64,000 bases of DNA, taken from contig CAXXHV010000002.1 in the NCBI GenBank assembly GCA_963678575.2, forward strand, positions 1,922,001-1,986,000. Direction: 5' to 3'. Source of the DNA: Pleomorphochaeta sp963678575. GTDB taxonomy: Bacteria > Spirochaetota > Spirochaetia > Sphaerochaetales > Sphaerochaetaceae. Below are positions 8,366 to 16,011 of this stretch, one piece after another. Each line of letters opens with the position of its first letter. Positions within the stretch are counted from its first letter, which is position 1. The translations under genes and the position numbers were made by a program. The notes beneath the pieces were generated by a model, which was not told the origin of the DNA, searched no databases, and saw only the letters and a program-made list of their open reading frames with translations.

Positions 8366-9628
8366 TTAATCAATTTTTTCCATTGCAAGTTGAGCATCAG
8401 ATAATGCTTGATCAACTGTTTTTGCACCTTTCATTGCATTTTGTACTTCTGCTGAAAGAATACTTGAAATCTCTGAATAATAAGGGGATTGAGGTCTAGC
8501 AGTTGCTACTTCTAAAACACTTGGGAATAATTCATAATATGGGTATTTTGTTAAAATATCAGAATCAGAATATAAAGCTTTTCTTGCAGGCATATAAGAA
8601 TCGTTTAAAGCATGTAATTTTTGAGCATATTCACTAGAATAGAATTTCATGAATTTAATAGCTGCATCTTTATTTACTGAGTTTTTATTTAAGAATAACT
8701 GCCAACCTCCAACAACACCTACTCCATGATCTCCCATTGGACCTCTTGGTAGAGGAGAAACACCTATTTTTCCTACAACTTGAGATTTATCAGGATCTTG
8801 ACTCATAGCATATGCTTTTGGCCAGGCTCTCATAAAGATTTGTTTATCTTGGAACATTGAAGCTCTTGCATCGCCACTTCCATATGATAATACACCTTCT
8901 GGTAATAATTTGTTTTGATAAGCATCTACTAGAATTTGTAAAATCTGTCTATTGTTTTCAGAATCTATAACAATCTTTCCATTTTGATCAATTACTTCAC
9001 CATTATTTGAATAAAACCATTCAACAGCATTACAGGTTAATCCTTCACCATTACTTAAAGAACCAACTAATGCATATCTTTGATTAGTTTCTTTTTCATT
9101 AATTAGCTTTGAAGTTTCAAATAATTGTTCATATGTTTTTGGAACCTCTAAACCATACTTTTCAAGTAAGTCTTTTCTGTAATAAAGAACTCCAGAATCA
9201 GTTCTAAATGGGATACCCCAAATATGATTATTATAAGAAGCTGATTTAATAGTTCCAGGTAAATAATCTTTTTGTTCTTCCTTTGTGAAATAATCATCAA
9301 GATTATCTATTAATTGTGCTGAAGCAAAAGTTGCAGTCCAAGTAACATCTGCATTAAAAAAGTCAATTGAACTATCTCCACTTTGAAGAGCAATTAATAA
9401 TGCTTGAAGTTTGTCATTTGTATTCTCAGGTAATTCAACAACCTCAACTTTGATATTTGGGTTTTCTTGCATAAATTTTTCAACAATTACTTCTTGGGTT
9501 TTTGCTAAAGATGATGAATGAGAATACCAATGAAGTACTACTTCTTTATTTTCACTCTCTTTTGCTCCTGATGCAAAAACAGAAGAACATATTAACATAA
9601 ACAAGACAACTGACGTAATTTTTTTCAT
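8366..9628 (-). CDS. Sugar ABC transporter substrate-binding protein (family 1, MalE-like)
   Basis: This 420-residue protein captures a carbohydrate in the periplasm and delivers it to the two permeases encoded next. It begins with M-K-K, a hydrophobic stretch and a cleavage region A-S-G-A-K-E-S, the style of spirochaetal binding proteins. The mature part has the family 1 pattern: L-H-W-Y-S at its start, N-P-N-I-K-V-E-V near residue 58, the W-G-I-P-F-R-T-D-S motif near residue 138, and G-G-W-Q-L-F-L-N-K-N later. A Cys at residue 14 lies inside the hydrophobic core and is not in a clear lipobox, so secretion by signal peptidase I seems likelier. The gene heads the operon and is divergent from an XRE/SorC-type regulator. 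Confidence 0.92.
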   Translation of the reverse strand: MKKITSVVLFMLICSSVFASGAKESENKEVVLHWYSHSSSLAKTQEVIVEKFMQENPNIKVEVVELPENTNDKLQALLIALQSGDSSIDFFNADVTWTATFASAQLIDNLDDYFTKEEQKDYLPGTIKSASYNNHIWGIPFRTDSGVLYYRKDLLEKYGLEVPKTYEQLFETSKLINEKETNQRYALVGSLSNGEGLTCNAVEWFYSNNGEVIDQNGKIVIDSENNRQILQILVDAYQNKLLPEGVLSYGSGDARASMFQDKQIFMRAWPKAYAMSQDPDKSQVVGKIGVSPLPRGPMGDHGVGVVGGWQLFLNKNSVNKDAAIKFMKFYSSEYAQKLHALNDSYMPARKALYSDSDILTKYPYYELFPSVLEVATARPQSPYYSEISSILSAEVQNAMKGAKTVDQALSDAQLAMEKID

Positions 9629-9657
9629 ATTTCTACTCCTTAATATGATTTATCTTT

Positions 9658-9698
9658 CGTGACAACCGTAATATAACACACTATTTAATGCGTGACAA
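9658..9698. promoter_or_regulatory. Direct repeats in the divergent promoter region, possible operators
   Basis: The octamer CGTGACAA occurs at 9658-9665 and again at 9691-9698, 33 bases apart, close to three helical turns, between the divergent importer operon and regulator gene. This spacing is what two regulator dimers on one DNA face would need. Operator function is inference. Confidence 0.35.
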
Positions 9699-9754
9699 GT
9701 AAAATTAATACGAAAAAACTTGCATATTTTTTACTTATAATATATTATTACCTC

Positions 9755-10957
9755 ATGAATGAAATAACAAACAAAGCTGCCGACTTAATAAAATATCTTA
9801 GAAAAAGAGAAAATTTATCTCAAACTATTCTTGCTGATGCCTTAAAAGTACCATTAAGAACTTATCAAAATTGGGAAAAAATTTTTAGTTCAAAATTAAA
9901 TTACCTTAATTTAATATGCTCGTTTTACAATCTTAATTTACAATTATTTTTTAAGCTATTAGATACAGATCCCTCAAATTGGGAAGAACTTCTATCCCAG
10001 AATAATCAAGTGAAATATGAAATTCTTATTGATATTTTTAAAGGCCTTTCAATTGAAGAATTATTATTAAAATATCCACAACTTGAGGAAATAGAAAACA
10101 TTTCACTTTTCTTGGATAATATTATAAGAGACTGGTATTTTAATAAAAAAGATTATCAATTCAATTTTTCTTTTAACAGAAATTATGAGTTAGAAGAAAA
10201 GTTAGCACAAAAAACAAATCTACCTTTATCTAATATTAGAGTTATTAAAACAAGTCCTATTAAATTTCAAATATTAAAAGAAATTATATTAGGTTTTTAT
10301 GGAGCAGAATGGATTAAAGAATGGTTAGTACAAACTTCACATTTTTCTTTAGGGATAAGTAATGGTTACACTGTTTCTAGAATTTTAGACAATTTTAATA
10401 GAGGTAGTGCAAAAAATCTTGAATTATTCTCACTAAATTTTACAAAAAGTCCTGTTGATTTTTCAATTAGTTCAACTTCTTTAATTTCTTCTTTTTGTTA
10501 TAAACATGAAGGTGTAAATAATAATTTCAAACCAACCTCTGAACTTGAAGTATATAGTGCTGTACAGTTATGTGATGCAATGCTATTAGGAATAGGAACT
10601 TTTTCACAAACTGGCCTTTATTCAAAGATGATTGAGAAAACACTTGGCAAACAAAAATTATCTGAAATATTAGCTAAAAAGGCTTGTGGTGATTTAAATT
10701 ATTATATATTTGATGAAGAAGGTAATATAATTAAAGATAAATCATTAGTATCTGCAATAAGCCCTACTGAAAATGATAGTTTAATCAAAGCTGTTGATTT
10801 ACAACTTATTCAAAAGAAAGCAGATAGAGGCTGTAAAATAATTGTAGCTGCGGCTGGAGAACATAAAGCAAAAATGATTAATCTTTCAATAAAACAACGC
10901 TTAATCAATCACTTATTAATTGATGATTCTCTTGCAAATAAATTTTTAAACTTATAA
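9755..10957 (+). CDS. Transcriptional regulator: XRE-type HTH fused to SorC-like sugar-binding domain
   Basis: I use the ATG at 9755 (M-N-E-I-T-N-K) instead of the longer frame from 9692, since the extra residues are hydrophobic and not domain-like. The first 60 residues form an XRE/Cro-type helix-turn-helix with L-R-K-R-E-N-L-S-Q and L-R-T-Y-Q-N-W-E. The region from about residue 150 to 400 resembles the SorC/DeoR-type sugar-sensing fold: G-I-S-N-G-Y-T-V near 207, L-L-G-I-G-T-F near 277, C-G-D-L-N-Y-Y-I-F-D-E-E-G near 310 and A-A-A-G-E-H-K-A-K-M-I near 365. SorC proteins normally carry a different HTH. It is divergent from the importer operon it probably controls. A TATAAT at 9736 would give an almost leaderless mRNA, and no clear ribosome site is seen. 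Confidence 0.7.
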   Translation: MNEITNKAADLIKYLRKRENLSQTILADALKVPLRTYQNWEKIFSSKLNYLNLICSFYNLNLQLFFKLLDTDPSNWEELLSQNNQVKYEILIDIFKGLSIEELLLKYPQLEEIENISLFLDNIIRDWYFNKKDYQFNFSFNRNYELEEKLAQKTNLPLSNIRVIKTSPIKFQILKEIILGFYGAEWIKEWLVQTSHFSLGISNGYTVSRILDNFNRGSAKNLELFSLNFTKSPVDFSISSTSLISSFCYKHEGVNNNFKPTSELEVYSAVQLCDAMLLGIGTFSQTGLYSKMIEKTLGKQKLSEILAKKACGDLNYYIFDEEGNIIKDKSLVSAISPTENDSLIKAVDLQLIQKKADRGCKIIVAAAGEHKAKMINLSIKQRLINHLLIDDSLANKFLNL

Positions 10958-10989
10958 TTAAAAATTTATAAAATTTATGTTTTTAGAAA

Positions 10990-11055
10990 AGCTAGAATAT
11001 AATCAAAATAATAATAATTTTTATTTTTATGATTACATCCTAGCTCTATTTTTTA
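10990..11055 (+). terminator. Terminator-like hairpin behind the XRE/SorC-type regulator (repeat copy 1)
   Basis: AGCTAG at 10990-10995 pairs with CTAGCT at 11040-11045 across an AT-rich centre and is followed by CTATTTTTTATT. The whole element resembles a second copy at 13796-13866, sharing the outer GCTAGAATA and TCTAGCT/CCTAGCT arms, the TTTTTATTT centre and the TATTTTTTATT tail. Confidence 0.55.
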
Positions 11056-11370
11056 TTAGCCAAATACATTTAAAAATTTGAATATGAAAAAATAAATATA
11101 CACTTACAAAATAAGCTTAAATTTGTAAATTATTTTTTGAAAATAAAAAAAATATAAGTAACTTATTATTCTACGTTATTTATTCTAGTCATTTGGTTTA
11201 TATTATTATTTATCTAACTATCAACCTCCAAACAAAAAAAAACAAAGGTTGACAAATTTTCAATTTTTTATCAGTATAAAAAAAGATAAATGTATATCTA
11301 AAATTACAACCTTTTTGTTTTTTTAATTCTGTTCAAAAATTGATAAGCAGCTTTATATATAATTTATAAG

Positions 11371-11395
11371 CCCGAATATATTTTTCGGGTTTTAT
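11371..11395 (+). terminator. Short hairpin with T run in the BCCT gene leader
   Basis: CCCGAA (11371-11376) pairs with TTCGGG (11384-11389) and is followed by TTTTATT. It stands about 40 bases before the transporter start. It could end upstream transcription or act as an attenuator for the transporter; no antiterminator partner was found by eye. Confidence 0.5.
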
Positions 11396-11427
11396 TATTG
11401 TTTTTTTAGATATTGTAGGAGTATTAT

Positions 11428-13068
11428 ATTAATATAGAAGCAAAAGAAAACGTTCAAAAGAAGAATAAAAAATTCGATATACATCCAATCGTATTTTTTA
11501 CATCTGCCGGATTAATTATAGGATTTGTTATAATATCTATCCTTTTTAATGAGATTCTTGGAGGAATTTTTAATCCAATACTAAATAGCATAACAACTAA
11601 TGCTGGTTGGTTTTTTACATTAACGGTAAATATAATTTTACTATTTGTTCTTTACCTTATGTTCAGCCGATATGGTGAAATCAGATTAGGTGGTGATGAT
11701 GCAGAACCAGACTTTAGTACAACTAGTTGGTTCTCAATGCTATTTTCTGCTGGTATGGGAATTGGTTTACTCTTTTATGGAGTAGCAGAACCGATGTTTC
11801 ATTTTATAAATCCCCCAATTCCTGTTGCAAATCAAACTGAAGCAGCGCGTCAAGCAATGGCTTTTACGTTTATGCACTGGGGACTTCATTCTTGGGCAAT
11901 ATATGCCTTAATTGGCTTAGCACTTGCTTTCTTCAGTTTTAACAAAGGCTTACCGCTTTCAATTCGTACTATTTTTTATCCTATTCTAGGTGAAAAAATA
12001 AACGGAGGCGTAGGAAATCTTATTGACATATTAGCCACTGTAGCTACACTTTTTGGAGTTGCCACATCTCTTGGTTTTGGTGTTCAACAAATTAATGCTG
12101 GATTCAGCCATTTATTTGGAATTGAACAAAACACTGGAACTCAAATTATCTTAATAGCAATAATAACTACTATTGCAACTATATCTGTTGTAAAAGGACT
12201 TGATGCAGGTATCAAAAAGTTATCAGAAATAAATATTCGTCTTGCAATGTTATTATTAGCATTTGTATTTATAAGTGGACCTACCATGTTTATTTTAAAC
12301 GGGTTTGCAGAAAATATTGGATATTATTTGCATAAAATTACTGTTATTTCAACTTGGAATGAAACTTTTGAAAATACAAACTGGCAAAACACTTGGACAG
12401 TATTCTATTGGGCCTGGTGGATAGCTTGGTCTCCATTTGTAGGAATGTTTATTGCAAGAGTTTCAAAAGGTCGTACTATTCGCGAATTCATTATGGGAGT
12501 TTTATGTGTTCCAACTTTTGTAACATTCTTATGGATGACTGTTTTCGGTAATACTGCTTTATATCTAGAAATGTTTGGTGGTGGTGGTTTTGCAGAACTT
12601 GTAACAAAACATGTTCCATTATCTCTTTTCCTATTATTAGAAAGATTACCTTTAAATACTATAACATCTATCTTAGGGGTTTTAGTTGTAATAAGTTTCT
12701 TTGTTACATCTTCAGATTCAGGATCTATGGTTATTGATATTATCACAGCTGGAGGAAATCCAGACCCTCCAATTCCTCAAAGATTATTTTGGGCAATACT
12801 AGAAGGCGTAGTTGCTGCAGCTCTTTTAGTGGGAGGAGGACTAGCGGCTCTTCAATCAGCCGTAGTTTCGACAGGATTACCATTTGGGGTTGTTTTATTG
12901 GTTTTATGTTTTAGTTTAAAGAAAGGCTTGAATGAGTATATTGGAGTACAAACCTTCACGGTTAAAGCTAAAAAAGGTAAACCCAAGAAATTCCAAATAG
13001 AATCAGCTGATATACCACCAGTAATTTTTAAAAGCAAAAAACAAACAAAGGTAGATAAAAATGTATAA
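11428..13068 (+). CDS. BCCT-family betaine/choline/carnitine transporter
   Basis: The family region is unmistakable: G-M-G-I-G-L-L-F-Y-G-V-A-E-P near residue 110, M-H-W-G-L-H-S-W-A-I-Y near 150, and the BCCT signature F-Y-W-A-W-W-I-A-W-S-P-F-V-G-M-F near residue 327. It imports a trimethylammonium-type osmolyte or carnitine; the G-M-G-I motif is like sodium-coupled members. The frame upstream of the first ATG (11659) keeps coding for a proper first membrane helix and is open back to a TAG at 11416. No ATG, GTG or TTG lies in that stretch. An AGGAG site at 11417-11421 points to ATT at 11428, six bases later, giving 546 residues, the normal length. The gene overlaps the next one by eight bases. 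Confidence 0.9.
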   Translation: MNIEAKENVQKKNKKFDIHPIVFFTSAGLIIGFVIISILFNEILGGIFNPILNSITTNAGWFFTLTVNIILLFVLYLMFSRYGEIRLGGDDAEPDFSTTSWFSMLFSAGMGIGLLFYGVAEPMFHFINPPIPVANQTEAARQAMAFTFMHWGLHSWAIYALIGLALAFFSFNKGLPLSIRTIFYPILGEKINGGVGNLIDILATVATLFGVATSLGFGVQQINAGFSHLFGIEQNTGTQIILIAIITTIATISVVKGLDAGIKKLSEINIRLAMLLLAFVFISGPTMFILNGFAENIGYYLHKITVISTWNETFENTNWQNTWTVFYWAWWIAWSPFVGMFIARVSKGRTIREFIMGVLCVPTFVTFLWMTVFGNTALYLEMFGGGGFAELVTKHVPLSLFLLLERLPLNTITSILGVLVVISFFVTSSDSGSMVIDIITAGGNPDPPIPQRLFWAILEGVVAAALLVGGGLAALQSAVVSTGLPFGVVLLVLCFSLKKGLNEYIGVQTFTVKAKKGKPKKFQIESADIPPVIFKSKKQTKVDKNV

Positions 13069-13744
13069 AAATTCAGTTCAAAAATTTATTGGATCATGTT
13101 TCATGTTGCTTAGAAAGCGTGAGAATAGTGTTATTTTTTTAGGAACAGCTTTTTTAGTACATGATAAAGGCTATCTCTTAACATCAGCTCATATCATTGA
13201 AAAAGATGTTGAGAATCTAATGGTTGCAAGAACTCAAGACCCTGAAGATTTTTCTAAGCTAAGTTTAGATGAAGTAGCTGCAGTAAGTGTTGATGTAGTA
13301 AAAACAGATGACTATCATAATGTTGCATTACTTAAATTGCAAAAAGCCTTTTATATTGAAACCCCTGATTATTTATTGGGACAAGTAAATACTTTAAATT
13401 TAGGAACGGGTCTTGTAAACCTGGGGTTTCCTTATGGACACCAAGATATGCATGTCCTTGCAATTAGAAGCAGTGTATTAAGTTCTAAAGTTAAATTAGA
13501 AAATGGAACAAAAATGTTACTCTTTGATACAATGATTCATGATGGTATGACCGGAGGTCCTCTAGTGAGCATTGAAGATGAGAGAATTGTCGGAATTGTT
13601 ATAGGCCGTTTTGCGCCATTAGATGACGGCGGAGATTTTAGCCGAGGCGTAAACTATCCCGAATACGATACCTCAATGAGTTATGCTGTATCTATTGAAT
13701 ACGGTTATACATTGTTAGAAGAAGAAGGCTTAGAAATAAATTAG
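13061..13744 (+). CDS. Trypsin-fold (S1-type) protein, probably catalytically inactive
   Basis: This 227-residue cytoplasmic-looking protein has the chymotrypsin-fold layout: G-T-A-F-L-V-H-D-K-G-Y-L-L-T-S-A-H with the catalytic His near residue 46, H-N-V-A-L-L-K-L near 89 where the catalytic Asp normally stands just before the hydrophobic strand, and M-T-G-G-P-L near 164 where the nucleophile Ser is expected (S-G-G-P-L). Here the Asp position is Asn and the Ser position is Thr, so two of three triad residues differ. No signal peptide or PDZ domain is present. The start overlaps the end of the BCCT transporter gene by eight bases, so the two are translationally coupled and may work together, for example as a regulatory partner. 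That last point is inference. Confidence 0.65.
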   Translation: MYKNSVQKFIGSCFMLLRKRENSVIFLGTAFLVHDKGYLLTSAHIIEKDVENLMVARTQDPEDFSKLSLDEVAAVSVDVVKTDDYHNVALLKLQKAFYIETPDYLLGQVNTLNLGTGLVNLGFPYGHQDMHVLAIRSSVLSSKVKLENGTKMLLFDTMIHDGMTGGPLVSIEDERIVGIVIGRFAPLDDGGDFSRGVNYPEYDTSMSYAVSIEYGYTLLEEEGLEIN

Positions 13745-13795
13745 ATAATATATATTTTATATTGATAAAGAATCTATAAAATCAAGCATTTATAT

Positions 13796-13866
13796 AAGCT
13801 AGAATAAATTCATGATAAATAACAATTTTTATTTATATGTTTCTATTCTAGCTTTATTTTTTATTT
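13796..13866 (+). terminator. Terminator hairpin between convergent genes (repeat copy 2)
   Basis: A 10-bp perfect inverted repeat, AAGCTAGAAT (13796-13805) with ATTCTAGCTT (13845-13854), is followed by TATTTTTTATTTTTT. It separates the protease-like gene from the convergent outer-membrane gene and could end both transcripts. It is a near copy of the element at 10990-11055. Confidence 0.75.
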
Positions 13867-13891
13867 TTTGATTATCTAAAATTGAATAAAG

Positions 13892-14983
13892 TTAATTCTT
13901 TGTATCAAATAACACTATATTCGATTTTGGATTATACCTAACTCCAATACTTAAAATTTCTGTATGTTCAAAGAAAAAGTTATTAATGATAGACCTACCA
14001 TAATGATAATTTGCCTCAAGAGATATTGTTTGATTTAGTTCTTGATTAATTTTTATATCATGTTCTCTTTCCCAAGGGGCATCCTCATCAAACCATACAG
14101 AGCTTCCATTTTCTATATTATATTTAACTTTTCCTTGTTCATAGAAACGAACATTATAAGCGAGAGTTGTATTTCCTAATTTTTTAAATAATGGATAGTT
14201 TAATTCAATCCCAAAATAAACAACTCTATCTTTATAGCTATCAGGATAATCATTTGTATTAGGCTCTATCCATTTTGGTGCAAACATTTTTGGTCTAAAT
14301 AACCCAGGGTCTTTAGTAGGATATAATAATTCTCCATAAATTCTAATATTCTTAGTAGGTTCTATAGAGAGTCCGATACATCCATCATTCATCCTCAAAT
14401 ATTTATATGTAACAGTAAAATCAGAAAATGGAGGATTATTTTTATAAGGATTTTGAACTAATTTTATAAGCATATCGCTATAATGAGAGCAATGATGATT
14501 TATACCAATTCTCATAGATATTTTATCAGCTATTCTAAATGAACCGCCCAAAAAATATATTGAATCATAGCTAAAGATTCCATCAAAAGCGCCTGTATAA
14601 AAATTATGAGCCAAGCCTTGCATTGTAAAATCAAAAGCTATTGGGCTTAATAATGAATCGAATTCAAAGGTACTTCTACCGATTGATAAAGTTTCTCCTA
14701 ATTTAAAGTCAAACATAGAACCAGGTGGATTAAGGTTTTTTGTAAATTCATAAACTTCAATCACATTTTCATTATTAATAGAATCGTTTTGTAAAACTCT
14801 AGTTGGGAAACCTTCAAAAAAAGAAGAATAGTTTAATGAAAATTCAGGACAACTCTTGTCTGCCAAATAATCTTTATGAATTGGATCGAAAGATAATAGC
14901 TCAAACTTATAATCAAAACTTGCAAATAATGAATTAATAATTAAAAGAAATAAAAAAAGAAGAACAAATAATTTCTTTTTCAC
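13892..14983 (-). CDS. Outer-membrane beta-barrel protein, DUF1207-like
   Basis: The 363-residue protein starts with a clear signal peptide (M-K-K-K, a leucine/phenylalanine core, then S-L-F-A-S). The mature part is full of alternating aromatic/polar strands and short turns, ending in a strand with G-V-R-Y-N-P, which indicates an outer-membrane beta barrel. The central segment I-N-H-H-C-S-H-Y-S-D-M near residue 160 and I-R-I-Y-G-E-L-L-Y-P near 215 resemble the DUF1207 family. Its function is unknown. It stands alone between a terminator on its 3' side and a long AT-rich region upstream. An outer-membrane protein fits the diderm envelope expected of a spirochaete. Confidence 0.65.
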   Translation of the reverse strand: MKKKLFVLLFLFLLIINSLFASFDYKFELLSFDPIHKDYLADKSCPEFSLNYSSFFEGFPTRVLQNDSINNENVIEVYEFTKNLNPPGSMFDFKLGETLSIGRSTFEFDSLLSPIAFDFTMQGLAHNFYTGAFDGIFSYDSIYFLGGSFRIADKISMRIGINHHCSHYSDMLIKLVQNPYKNNPPFSDFTVTYKYLRMNDGCIGLSIEPTKNIRIYGELLYPTKDPGLFRPKMFAPKWIEPNTNDYPDSYKDRVVYFGIELNYPLFKKLGNTTLAYNVRFYEQGKVKYNIENGSSVWFDEDAPWEREHDIKINQELNQTISLEANYHYGRSIINNFFFEHTEILSIGVRYNPKSNIVLFDTKN

Positions 14984-15600
14984 AAAATACTCCTATTTAT
15001 TTTATTTTTTAATATAAAATACTAAATATTTAGAACCATTATATATATATATTTCAAGTAATCAATATATTCCAGATAAAAAATTTTGTTATTTAAATAG
15101 CAAATTAAAGATTCCTAAATCATTAAACTTTTCAATTAATATGTTTTTTAGTATAAAAATACATGTATATTTATTACTTAATTTGATTCTATTCTTTTAC
15201 CATTAAGTCGATTAAATAATTCCCTAATTTTTATATTGTTTTTAATTTTATTCAGAAATTATAGGAATAAAAATCTAAAACAAAAAGCATAATTATTACA
15301 AAAATATTGCAAGTATAATTTTCAAGAAAATCTGAATCATCAATAAATTGTATAGCTTTTTTCAAAATAAATTTTATTATATTTAATAATATTACTGAAG
15401 CCAAAACCTGATTCATCTTATCACCCAATTTACTTGAAAAATCTACCTATATTTAGATTTTTTGTTAAGGTGTATTCTTCACATGGAGATTTTTAAATTT
15501 TAGATTATTTATAAATTACTATAAACAAATTTATCATAAATTGGTTCAAAAGGCATATATAATCTAATAAGGTATTAATTGATATTAACTATATTCACAA
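14984..15600. other. Gene-free AT-rich region
   Basis: No credible reading frame, RNA gene or strong hairpin was found here by eye. It leads into the 120-bp tandem repeats. The promoter of the outer-membrane protein gene must lie at its left edge. Confidence 0.5.
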
Positions 15601-15900
15601 CAATCTGATTTTTATAAATATTTAAAGTAGCCTCTTTAAACACGACTAAATTTACCTATTTTTTATTCATATACCAGTAATATGACTAGATTTTTTAATA
15701 AATTAGTCATAACATAACAACATAACTAATATTTGCAATATTTAAGATAATCTTTTTAAACATGACTAAATTTACCTATTTTTTATTCATATACCAGTAA
15801 TATGACTAGATTTTTCAATAAATTAGTCATAATCTAATAACGCGGCTAATATTTATAATATTTTAATCATATCTTTAATACATGACTATTATCTTATATA
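15601..15900. repeat. Tandem 120-bp repeat, about 2.5 copies, upstream of the Fic gene
   Basis: The block starting at 15601 recurs at an offset of exactly 120 bases from 15721, and its first half starts again from 15841. The most conserved core runs from GACTAAATTTACC (15643 and 15763) to AATTAGTCATAA (15700 and 15820) and is nearly identical in the two full copies. Each core is bounded by inverted ends, GACTAAATTTA and TAAATTAGTC. It contains no reading frame. Confidence 0.85.
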
Positions 15901-16011
15901 TATTAGTTTGATTTACAGAAAAAGGGTTTTTAATTAAACATATTGATAATAATTGAAATAACTTAAAATTTATAACTCAAAAAATATAGAGTCCTAATAG
16001 GAGTAACAAAA

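Larger units (their letters stand above)
10958..11427. other. Intergenic region upstream of the BCCT transporter gene
   Basis: This 470-base stretch has no gene. It contains a terminator-like element at 10990-11055, a perfect TTGACA at 11249-11254 with TATAAA at 11275 (20-base spacer, too long to be convincing), an imperfect inverted repeat (AACAAAGGTTG at 11241 with CAACCTTTTTGTT at 11307), and the hairpin at 11371-11389. The transporter mRNA may therefore have a leader of about 140 bases. Confidence 0.5.

Noticed and set aside
9719..9741. TTGCAT and TATAAT as a full sigma-70 promoter of the XRE/SorC-type regulator
   Set aside because: The spacer is only ten bases; only the TATAAT part is kept as a possible -10 element.
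11659..13068. BCCT transporter gene starting at the ATG at 11659
   Set aside because: The frame upstream continues with a typical first membrane helix and a ribosome site; starting here would remove about 77 residues including that helix.
15601..15900. CRISPR array
   Set aside because: The period is 120 bases with long continuous similarity, only two to three units, no short repeat/spacer alternation and no cas genes.
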